NCBI RefSeq assembly: GCF_001269425.1
Contig: NZ_CP011787.1
Coordinates: 62,001 to 126,000, forward strand
Reading direction: 5' to 3'
Source of the DNA: Candidatus Palibaumannia cicadellinicola
Lineage (GTDB): Bacteria > Pseudomonadota > Gammaproteobacteria > Enterobacterales > Enterobacteriaceae
DNA length: 64,000 nucleotides
The notes beneath the pieces are model-generated. The model was not told where the DNA came from and searched no databases. It worked only from the letters and a program-made list of their open reading frames with translations. Below, one piece after another: positions 53,865-64,000 of the stretch. The translations under genes and the position numbers were made by a program. How positions within the stretch are numbered: the stretch's first letter is position 1; each line of letters starts with the position of its first letter.

Positions 53865-53939
53865 GCGCCCTTAGCTCAGTAGGATCAGAGCAACGGCCTT
53901 CTAAGCCGTAGGTCATAGGTTCAAGTCCTATAGGGCGTA
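53865..53939 (+). tRNA. argU: tRNA-Arg (TCT)
   Basis: Matches E. coli argU: acceptor GCGCCCT/AGGGCGT (G1-U72), anticodon TCT in CTTCTAA, T arm ATAGGTTCAAGTCCTAT. The D arm GCTCAGTAGGATCAGAGC has one base more than E. coli (75 bases without CCA against 74). CCA is not encoded. It reads AGA/AGG codons, which are common here. The remaining 53940-54209 is empty. Confidence 0.93.
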
Positions 53940-54209
53940 CTCTATATAATACTTAGACTAAACTGATAGTAATTATTTTTATTACTTAACAGCAAGTACT
54001 CAACAGCAAGCAGTAAGTAAATAACTGTTTCTTAAGATAATATTTATATATTATATATTACCACATAACATACAATACCTCAGTTAATTAGTTAATTGAT
54101 ACTACTTTTTATATAAAAATTATAAAATAAAGTCACATGTAAACATTAAAAAAATTTTCACTATATACATAAAAATTTTTTCACTTAATCTTTAGTTAAG
54201 TAGGAATAA

Positions 54210-55475
54210 ATGAAAAATAATTATTATGATGAAAATAATAAAATTAGCTCAGACATATTATTCGATAAAATCAATATAATAAAACAAAGATGCGATACTC
54301 TCAATGTACTTCGTATTAATAGGGCTTTAGTAACAATGAAGCCTAATTTTCAATATGTGTATAGTATAGTACCTACTTTATTACATTGTAATCATCATCT
54401 GCTTCCAGGATATTTAGATAGTACCGTACCACACGGTATATGTTTATTTACATTAGAGAAACACCATAAAATTTTTTTATATAAAATACTAAATACTGAT
54501 AGTGAATTTGTTAATACCAATAGTGAAAAGCCTATTACTAGCGTTTACTCAATGGGTAGTACTTCATCTATAGGACAAAATAATAATTCAGATATAGATA
54601 TTTGGGTCTTTTATCAATCTTGGCTTAATAATGAAGAACGTACAAAGCTACATATTAAATGCGCTCTAATTAAAGAATGGGCTGCTACTAATAAAGGAGT
54701 AAATTTACATTTATTTATTTTAGAAGAAAATAGTTTTATTGAAAACAAAGATATTAATAGTGATAGCTATCTTGTTATAAATAATATTTTTGTACTAGAA
54801 GAATTCTATCGTACTGCTGTACATATGAGTGGTAAAAAAATTATTTGGAATATAGTACCAATTGAGGAAGAACCTAACTATGATAAATATATATTATCAC
54901 TATACAAAAATGGTATTTTTAGCCATCAAGAATGGTTTGATTTAGGTAAAATTGGAACTATATCTATTAATAATTACTTATATGCTAGTAGATATCAGTT
55001 ACATAAAAGCATTTATTATCCCTATAAATCAGTATTAAAAATGCTACTTTTGGAAGCATATTCTTGGGAGTATCCAAATCCCAAACTCTTAGCCATGCAT
55101 ATCAAGCGTTTGCTGCATAATAATAAAAAAATTTTATACTATTTTGATCCATATTGTATGCTGCTAGATAGAATTACATACTACTTATATCAAATTAATG
55201 ATTTAACTAGGCTTGACCTAGTTCGCCGTTGTTTCTATTTAAAAGTTAGTGAACAATTATCTACCAGCCTATCTAGTAGTAGTATTAATTGGCGACGTAA
55301 AATTATGATGAACCTTGTTAAGAATTGGGGTTGGAACTTCGAACGTGTACGTATGCTAGATAATTATATAAATGTTAATAGAAAAAATATAGAAATTAAT
55401 GAAGAATTATTAGATGCTATGATACATAGCTATCATAAACTGATGTTTTTAATTAAAAAAAAACAATGCACTTAG
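54210..55475 (+). CDS. cyaA: Class I adenylate cyclase, catalytic domain only
   Basis: CyaA makes cAMP. The 421-residue ORF matches residues 1 to about 420 of E. coli CyaA (848) throughout: LLPGYLD, MGSTSSIGQ (residues 115-123), the catalytic NSDIDIW (Asp128, Asp130), LDEFYRTAVH-type segment, LLLEAYSWEYPNPKLLA, DLVRRCFYLKV and NEELLDAMIHSYHKL. It ends cleanly, while the C-terminal half, which mediates glucose/PTS regulation in E. coli, is deleted. No C-terminal remnant is readable before the dapF pseudogene. The catalytic half appears intact. Confidence 0.93.
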   Translation: MKNNYYDENNKISSDILFDKINIIKQRCDTLNVLRINRALVTMKPNFQYVYSIVPTLLHCNHHLLPGYLDSTVPHGICLFTLEKHHKIFLYKILNTDSEFVNTNSEKPITSVYSMGSTSSIGQNNNSDIDIWVFYQSWLNNEERTKLHIKCALIKEWAATNKGVNLHLFILEENSFIENKDINSDSYLVINNIFVLEEFYRTAVHMSGKKIIWNIVPIEEEPNYDKYILSLYKNGIFSHQEWFDLGKIGTISINNYLYASRYQLHKSIYYPYKSVLKMLLLEAYSWEYPNPKLLAMHIKRLLHNNKKILYYFDPYCMLLDRITYYLYQINDLTRLDLVRRCFYLKVSEQLSTSLSSSSINWRRKIMMNLVKNWGWNFERVRMLDNYINVNRKNIEINEELLDAMIHSYHKLMFLIKKKQCT

Positions 55476-55697
55476 TATTAAGTTTTATAAGAAAACAATA
55501 TTAATTAAATGTTTATTTAAATTTTTATAAATTAATTAACAGTTAATATCTTTTAATATCTTTTATAAGTAAAATATTTATATAAATTTGTTATATATAT
55601 TTTATGATTATATATAAGATATATATGTATGTTTATATTTTTTAATAAATAAAATAAGTTATTTAACTCAACCAACTATAGCAGGGAGTGATATCTG

Positions 55698-56390
55698 CAG
55701 TTATATAAAATGCATAGTCTCGGTAATGACTTTATTGTTGTAGACTTAGTGAAAAAAAAATTTTTTTATCATCTTCTTATACTCTCCTAAAAGATTAGTA
55801 GGAGTTGATCAACGACTAATAGTTAAACTACCTAATAATCCTGCAGTATATTTCAATTATAGTATTGTTAATGCTGATGGTAGGTAGCGAAGTATAACCA
55901 TGTTGTAACGGCGCTCGCCGTTTTGCACTTTTAGTACTTATAAAAAACTTAACTAATAAAACTTAAATATAAGTTAGTACTAAAATTTAACTGGTCGTAC
56001 TTACAGTGATATAAAATTATATTATCAGTGTAAATATGGGAAAAAAAAATTTAACTAAATAAAATTTAATTTTTTGCAACTAGTAAATATAAAAAATACA
56101 TTATGCATACATATAAAAATTATATTTTTTGTCATTTTGTATCTATTGATAATCAACATGGCGTAATTATAGTTTATAATTTATATAGGACGCCTATTGC
56201 TTTTATTAGTGATATACATACTATAACAATATAAGCTATTTATATAAATAGCCAATATTAGTTTTATTTATGCAGATTATAAACATATAAAAAATACTAC
56301 TAAGTAAGTTTAAACGGATAGTTGGAGTTGTAGTGGCGCCTGTGCAGCAGTAGCAATTTGTCTTAACCATTTTATAATTTATTTATAAAA
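55698..56390 (+). pseudogene. dapF: dapF pseudogene (diaminopimelate epimerase)
   Basis: DapF epimerises LL-DAP to meso-DAP for lysine and peptidoglycan. The remnant starts YKMHSLGNDFIVVD (E. coli SKMHGLGNDFMVVD), then VGVDQRLIVKLPNNPAVYFNYSIVNADG, stop, and CCNGARRFA (catalytic CGNGARCFA). Near 56328 it reads SCSGACAAVAICL (E. coli ACGSGACAAVAVG, the second catalytic Cys region). Frames change several times and the middle is AT-rich junk. Length and its place between cyaA and yigB match E. coli. The catalytic signatures still show, so the loss is recent. 55476-55697 and 56391-56547 show nothing; xerC is lost. Confidence 0.9.
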
Positions 56391-56547
56391 ATCTTACTTT
56401 ACAATAACAGTAACCCACTTTTGGTTTTGTCCATTAAATTAATATTTTTTTTTTAATATTATATATAAATAATAACTATTTACCTACCTATCTACTAAGC
56501 AATAGCCTTGCTTGCAATGATATTAAAAATAAAAAAAGGAAAATATA

Positions 56548-57264
56548 ATGTATTTTTATCGATGTTTACATTCTTTACGTGCATTAACTTTTGATCTAGA
56601 TAATACATTATATGATAATACAGCTGTGATTACACGTACTGAGCAGGAGCTAATAATATTTTTGCAAAAGTATCATCCAGCGCTACAAGGACTAACACTT
56701 GACACTTACCAAAGTGTGCACCAAGAACTACGTAAAATTGAGCCGGAGATTTATCATGATGTAACATATTGGCGCTGGCGTTCAATTAAGCAAGTTATGC
56801 TTAATGCTGGTCTAAGTGAAAGTCAAGCATATTATGGTGCTAATAATACTATTAATATGGTTCTATACTGGCGTAATAAAATTACAGTTTCGTCTACTAC
56901 ACATAGCATATTAACTAAACTTAGTAGCAATTGGCCATTAATAGCAATTACTAACGGTAATGCAGACCCTACTGCTTTTGGATTATCAGGTTATTTTAGC
57001 TATGTTTTACGCGCTGGCCGCAATGGACGCGCTAAACCTTATAAAGATATGTACCAATCGGCAGCAAGATTATTAAAATTACCATTAATAAATATTTTAC
57101 ATGTAGGTGATGATTTATATGCAGATATAAATGGTGCTATTGGTTGCGGTATGCAAGCTTGTTGGATTAACAATTCTAGTAGTAATATTAGGCAAATAGT
57201 AAATACTACATTATTACCACATATTGAAATATCTAGGTTAGTATCTTTAGAACAATTACTATAA
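56548..57264 (+). CDS. yigB: HAD phosphatase YigB
   Basis: YigB is a HAD-superfamily phosphatase that in E. coli removes phosphate from FMN. The 238-residue protein has the nucleophile motif LTFDLDNTLYDN, the EIYHDVTYWRWRSI cap segment, AITNGNAD (motif II), RAKPYKDMY lysine (motif III) and HVGDDLYADINGA (motif IV). Full length. It lies before uvrD as in E. coli; xerC, its usual upstream neighbour, is gone. Confidence 0.95.
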   Translation: MYFYRCLHSLRALTFDLDNTLYDNTAVITRTEQELIIFLQKYHPALQGLTLDTYQSVHQELRKIEPEIYHDVTYWRWRSIKQVMLNAGLSESQAYYGANNTINMVLYWRNKITVSSTTHSILTKLSSNWPLIAITNGNADPTAFGLSGYFSYVLRAGRNGRAKPYKDMYQSAARLLKLPLINILHVGDDLYADINGAIGCGMQACWINNSSSNIRQIVNTTLLPHIEISRLVSLEQLL

Positions 57265-57313
57265 TTAATATTTATTATATTTTTTAAAAATAATATAAAA
57301 GGTAATCTGCAAT

Positions 57314-59254
57314 ATGCATATTTCTGGTCTATTGAATAGTTTAAATAATCAACAAAGAAAAGCTGTCTCAGCACCAATAGGTAATATTATGGTAATAGCT
57401 GGTGCCGGTAGTGGTAAAACTAGAGTGATTGCACATCGTATTGCATGGTTAATTTCAGTAAAAAATTGTTTGCCATCTTCTATTTTAGCAGTAACTTTTA
57501 CTAATAAATCAGCAGAGGAGATGCGTAGTAGAATAGAAAATATAATAGGTGATCATTCTTCTGGAATGTGGATAGGAACGTTTCATAGCTTAGCATACCG
57601 TATTCTACGGATAAACTATATTAATGCTCATTTACCTAAAAATTTTCAAGTTATCGATAGCGAAGATCAACTAAAATTAGTAAAAAATATTATTCGTTAC
57701 CTTAATTTAGATGAGACAACATGGCAACCATGTCAAGCTATGTGGTATATAAACAAAAACAAAGATGAAGGTAGGCGTCCAAACAATATTAATAATTATT
57801 ATAACAAGTTTGAAGAAACTTGGTTTAGTATTTACAAAATTTACCAGGAGATATGTAATAATACTGGACTAGTAGATTTTGCTGAATTAATACTAAGAGT
57901 TTATGAGATGCTAATAAATAATAGTAATATAATGCAATATTATCGTAATAAATTTACTACGATTTTAGTAGATGAATTTCAAGACACAAATAATATTCAG
58001 TACTACTGGATTAGAATGTTAGCAGGTAATAAAGGTAATGTCACAATTGTTGGTGATGATGATCAGTCCATTTATCGTTGGAGGGGGGCGCAAGTAGAAA
58101 ATATACAGCGTTTTATTAATGATTTTCCTAAAGTAAAAATTATCTGCTTGGAACAAAACTACCGCTCTACTAGTAATATTTTATATGCAGCTAATCAATT
58201 AATCGCTAATAATATTGGTAGTAGAATTACTAAAAATCTTTGGACAAACAATGCAGTAGGAGAACAAATTACTATATACTGCGCTCTTAATGAACTAGAC
58301 GAGGCAAAATTTGTCATTAATTGCATTAAAATTAACAAAAAAAATGGTGGTTTACTCCAAGAGTGCGCAATTCTATATCGTAATAATGCACAATCAAGAG
58401 TGATAGAAGAATCACTAATCAATATGAAAATCCCTTACCATATATATGGTGGTATGCGTTTTTTCGAACGTCAAGAAGTTAAAAATGTACTAGCTTATTT
58501 GCAGTTAATTTCTAATAAAAATAATGATGCTGCTTATGAACGTATAATTAATATACCTATTCGTGGCATAGGTCTAAGAACTATAGAAAAATTACGTAAT
58601 ATAGCCTGTAATAGACAACTCACATTATGGCAGGCTAGTTTAGTGTTAATAAATGAGAGAATGATCTCTAATAAATTATCTTTAGCTATGCAAAATTTTA
58701 TTACTCTAATAAATGAATTAGAGAGAGATACAGCCAATTTACCATTACATATGCAGACTCAATTAGTAATACAAAAATCTGGCTTATTGGCTATGTATCA
58801 AAAAGAAATAGGCGATAAAGATCAGGCTCGTATTAAAAATATTGAAGAACTTATTACGGCAGCTAAGCAATTTTACTACGAAGACAAAGATATGCTACCG
58901 TTACAAGCTTTTTTGTCCCATGTTGCTCTAGAAGAGACTATAGATAAACAAATGTTTCCTAAAGATGCTGTACAACTAATGACAATACATTCTGCTAAAG
59001 GTTTAGAATTTAAGCAAGTATTTATCGTTGGGATGGAAGAGGGAATTTTTCCTAGCCAACAAGCTCTTAATGAACAGAAAAATATCGAAGAAGAGCGACG
59101 TTTAGCTTATGTAGGAGTTACTAGAGCAATGAAAAAACTAACTATTACTTATGCTAAAAAACGTTATCTATATGGTCAGGAAGCTTATCGTCGTCGCTCA
59201 CGTTTTATCAGTGAATTACCTAAACAATGCTTAGAACAATTAAATTATAAATAA
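57314..59254 (+). CDS. uvrD: DNA helicase II UvrD lacking the C-terminal domain
   Basis: UvrD unwinds DNA in mismatch and excision repair. The 646-residue protein has all SF1A motifs: LNNQQRKAVSA, GAGSGKTRV (residues 30-38), VDEFQDTN, GDDDQSIYRWRGA, NYRSTSNIL, LMTIHSAKGLEF and YVGVTRAMKKL. It ends at RSRFISELPKQCLEQL, about 70 residues before the E. coli end (720), so the flexible linker and Tudor-like domain that contacts RNA polymerase are missing. Confidence 0.96.
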   Translation: MHISGLLNSLNNQQRKAVSAPIGNIMVIAGAGSGKTRVIAHRIAWLISVKNCLPSSILAVTFTNKSAEEMRSRIENIIGDHSSGMWIGTFHSLAYRILRINYINAHLPKNFQVIDSEDQLKLVKNIIRYLNLDETTWQPCQAMWYINKNKDEGRRPNNINNYYNKFEETWFSIYKIYQEICNNTGLVDFAELILRVYEMLINNSNIMQYYRNKFTTILVDEFQDTNNIQYYWIRMLAGNKGNVTIVGDDDQSIYRWRGAQVENIQRFINDFPKVKIICLEQNYRSTSNILYAANQLIANNIGSRITKNLWTNNAVGEQITIYCALNELDEAKFVINCIKINKKNGGLLQECAILYRNNAQSRVIEESLINMKIPYHIYGGMRFFERQEVKNVLAYLQLISNKNNDAAYERIINIPIRGIGLRTIEKLRNIACNRQLTLWQASLVLINERMISNKLSLAMQNFITLINELERDTANLPLHMQTQLVIQKSGLLAMYQKEIGDKDQARIKNIEELITAAKQFYYEDKDMLPLQAFLSHVALEETIDKQMFPKDAVQLMTIHSAKGLEFKQVFIVGMEEGIFPSQQALNEQKNIEEERRLAYVGVTRAMKKLTITYAKKRYLYGQEAYRRRSRFISELPKQCLEQLNYK

Positions 59255-59445
59255 ATTTACTAAAAACAGTCTATGTCAAAATAGCTATTTAAAGTTATAA
59301 ATAAATATTATGCTATAATTTAAAAAATATTTACAGTATTTTTACGACTAGTAATTATATATACTTCTAACATAGTAGAAGTAGTTAGCTGATCATGTTC
59401 TAATTGATGTATTTTTAGTTTGTTATCATTAAGGATAATAGGCGT

Positions 59446-60396
59446 ATGCTGAACGCATTTCAACTGAATAATAACAGGTTATCGCGTTGTGATACTGATA
59501 TACCTGGAATTTTGGTTAAATCAGTATGGATAGATTTAGTTGAACCTAGTGATGATGAGCGTAATAGAATACAGCAGGAATTAGGTCAAAACTTAGCCAC
59601 ACGTCTAGAACTAGAAGATATTGAGGCCTCCGCGCGTTTTTTTGAGGATGAAGAAGGTCTACATATTCACTCTTTTTTTTTCTATGCTGATGCTGAAGAT
59701 CACGCTGGTAATGCAACAGTAGCTTTTACCATCCGTGAAAACAGACTCTATACTTTACGGGAACGTGAGTTACCAGCTTTTCGTCTTTATCGTATGCGTA
59801 CACGTAGTCATACTTTCATCGAAAGTAATGCTTATGCATTGTTTTTAGATCTGTTTGAGACAAAAATAGAACAACTAGCAGACAAAACAGAAAATATATA
59901 TAGTGATTTAGAAGCACTGAGTAGAGTTATTATGGATGGTCAACAAGGTGATGAATATGATCATGCACTAGCTACTTTAGCTGAGCTAGAAGATATAGGC
60001 TGGAAAGTACGAATATGTTTAATGGATACTCAACGAGCACTTAATTTTTTAGTTCGTAAAGCTAAATTAGCTATAGATCAATTAGATAAAGCTAAGGAAA
60101 TTCTTAGAGATATTGATTCATTATTACCCCATAATGAATCTTTATTCCAAAAAGTAAACTTTCTTATGCAAGCTGCAATGGGATTCATTAATATTGAACA
60201 AAATAGAATTATAAAAATATTTTCATTAGTATCAGTAATTTTTTTACCACCAACACTAGTAGCATCTAGCTATGGGATGAATTTTGATTTCATGCCTGAA
60301 TTAAAGTGGTCTTTAGGTTATCCAGGAGCCATTATTATGATGATTCTTGCTGGAATTGCTCCATACTTATACTTTAAGCGCCGTAACTGGTTATAA
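59446..60396 (+). CDS. corA: Magnesium/cobalt channel CorA
   Basis: CorA is a pentameric Mg2+ channel. The 316-residue product has the E. coli length exactly, a long cytoplasmic domain starting [16 protein letters not shown], two C-terminal membrane helices and the selectivity motif GMN in [14 protein letters not shown]. Order uvrD-corA matches E. coli. Confidence 0.97.
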   Translation: MLNAFQLNNNRLSRCDTDIPGILVKSVWIDLVEPSDDERNRIQQELGQNLATRLELEDIEASARFFEDEEGLHIHSFFFYADAEDHAGNATVAFTIRENRLYTLRERELPAFRLYRMRTRSHTFIESNAYALFLDLFETKIEQLADKTENIYSDLEALSRVIMDGQQGDEYDHALATLAELEDIGWKVRICLMDTQRALNFLVRKAKLAIDQLDKAKEILRDIDSLLPHNESLFQKVNFLMQAAMGFINIEQNRIIKIFSLVSVIFLPPTLVASSYGMNFDFMPELKWSLGYPGAIIMMILAGIAPYLYFKRRNWL

Positions 60397-60460
60397 ACAT
60401 AATTATAGAATATCATTCTAAAAAAAATATTTTTCTATACATTATAGGATATCATACATT

Positions 60461-61471
60461 ATGACTATTGTTATAAGTAAACCATATTTGCAATTAATTT
60501 CTTATTTAGTAATGTGGTGGTTTCTTATAGCTATAATCCCGTTACATTTATTTCCCTGTTTTATTGCTGGATTTCTAGCATATGAGGTAATTATATCACT
60601 TACTCCATGGTTTGAGCGTATAGTAGGTATCGGGAGTGCACGTTTATTTGTAGTTGCAATTATTACTATTTTTTTAGTAATAATAATGACATTAGGAATA
60701 ATTAGAATATTAAATTTTATTACTAATGATATACAAAGTAGTATCGATATACTGGCAGAAATTAATAGTATTTTTGCTAATATACAAAATCGTATCCCAG
60801 ATTGTTTATCTACTATTTTTTTACCAAAAAGTACAGAAGATTTACATCATAAAATGATTTCACTAATTGAGTCTAACTTAGTTAATATTCATACTATAAG
60901 TAGTAGTATTCTACATACTATGATAACTATTTTTATAGGTATTATACTAGGAATCTTGATATCATTACATCAATCATCAAATAGTAGTACTTATTTTATC
61001 CATCAGTTAGTAATGCGATTACGTTATTTTTCTAAAGCTTTTCGTAATATAGTGTTTGCCCAAATAAAAGTTTCATTAGTTAATACTGTATTAACCTCCA
61101 TCATTTTACTAATGATTTTACCTATTTTAGGTTTAAAGCTCCCGCTAGGTAAGACGCTAATTATTTTAACTTTTATTTTTGGTTTATTACCAATGATTGG
61201 TAATTTAATATCTAACTTCATGATAATTATTTCAGCTTTTTCTGTCTCTTTAACTGTTGGCGGATTTATGATGATATACTTAATATTTATCCACAAACTA
61301 GAATATTTTATCAATGCAGAAATAGTTGGAAATAGCATTCAGGCTAAAGCTTGGGAACTATTATTGGCTATGCTTATTTCTGAAGCTGCTTTTGGCATAG
61401 ATGGTTTAATAGCTGCACCAATTTACTATGCATATCTAAAAAATGAATTACGTGCACAGGAATTAATATAA
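60461..61471 (+). CDS. AI-2E family (PerM-like) membrane protein
   Basis: A 336-residue membrane protein of the AI-2E transporter family (YhhT/YdiK/PerM group). It has two or three N-terminal membrane segments, a helical extracytoplasmic stretch (residues ~85-150), and a C-terminal half with GLKLPLGKTLIILTFIFGLLP-like signature, GNLISN and the family motif AFGIDGLIAAPIYYAYLKNEL. Members move small molecules, including Na+/H+ exchange in some. The substrate here is not known, and I cannot assign the exact E. coli orthologue. Confidence 0.8.
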   Translation: MTIVISKPYLQLISYLVMWWFLIAIIPLHLFPCFIAGFLAYEVIISLTPWFERIVGIGSARLFVVAIITIFLVIIMTLGIIRILNFITNDIQSSIDILAEINSIFANIQNRIPDCLSTIFLPKSTEDLHHKMISLIESNLVNIHTISSSILHTMITIFIGIILGILISLHQSSNSSTYFIHQLVMRLRYFSKAFRNIVFAQIKVSLVNTVLTSIILLMILPILGLKLPLGKTLIILTFIFGLLPMIGNLISNFMIIISAFSVSLTVGGFMMIYLIFIHKLEYFINAEIVGNSIQAKAWELLLAMLISEAAFGIDGLIAAPIYYAYLKNELRAQELI

Positions 61472-61520
61472 TTAATTTTTTATATATAGTTAAGTTAGCT
61501 TTGCTTTTATATTTTATAAA

Positions 61521-63929
<2,409 letters not shown>

Positions 63930-64000
63930 CTAATTATATAGTTACTAAAAACTAATTTAATTTAGTATTTTTATATATAAGTATATTACTTAATATAATT

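Overview
The window is a strongly AT-rich piece of a gammaproteobacterial chromosome in advanced genome reduction. Protein matches (recalled Escherichia coli sequences, no search run) and gene order both point to an Enterobacterales intracellular symbiont of an insect. Blocks are colinear with E. coli: ligA/cysK/ptsHI; tyrS-slyA-rnt-grxD-ribC-tRNA-Val-lpp; tRNA Gln/Met/Leu-glnS-fldA-phrB-ybgI-tol-pal-nadA; ssb-yjcE-gltP; gmk-recG; engB-polA; dnaX-ybaB-htpG-adk-purEK-cysS-folD-argU; cyaA-dapF-yigB-uvrD-corA; gyrB. Intergenic gaps are long and many hold recognisable, recently killed genes. Loss of cysK and dapF, which I recall as genes transferred to the host nucleus in mealybugs, would fit a Sodalis-allied mealybug co-symbiont, but that is only a hypothesis.

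Layout. 1-5.5 kb: ligA (cut by the left edge), a cysK pseudogene, ptsH and a frameshifted ptsI; crr is missing. 5.8-12.3 kb: purC, a BamC cut to its N-terminal tail, purMN, tkt and tal. 12.3-18.1 kb: rsxA/rsxB remains with one surviving ferredoxin domain, tyrS, pdxH pseudogene, slyA, rnt, grxD, ribC. 18.3-24 kb: five-gene tRNA/lpp patch with a tandem-repeat-extended Lpp, glnS, frameshifted fldA, phrB, ybgI. 24-28.2 kb: tolQ, tolR, tolA, tolB and cpoB are all pseudogenes while pal is intact. 28.2-38.1 kb: nadA, tilS, frameshifted Na+/H+ antiporter, metal ABC transporter genes with a tiny overlapping membrane ORF, ssb, gltP, a MarR-type regulator. 38.1-53.9 kb: a hairpin cluster, gmk, recG, engB, polA, dnaX (gamma form only), ybaB, htpG, adk, purK, purE, frameshifted cysS, folD, tRNA-Arg. 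54-64 kb: cyaA reduced to its catalytic domain, dapF pseudogene, yigB, a C-terminally short uvrD, corA, an AI-2E family membrane protein, gyrB.

How it works together. Translation, purine synthesis (purC, purM, purN, purE, purK), NAD and riboflavin steps, the pentose phosphate exchange enzymes and DNA replication/repair are kept. Envelope constriction (Tol), cysteine and lysine end steps, PLP salvage and catabolite control are decaying. The most unusual features are: four genes (ptsI, fldA, cysS, nhaP-like) whose only lesion is a one-base change in an A or T run within the first ~31 codons; an Lpp lengthened by exact 7-residue units; domain-by-domain trimming of BamC, RsxB, CyaA, DnaX and UvrD; and a DNA polymerase I whose proofreading residues are replaced.
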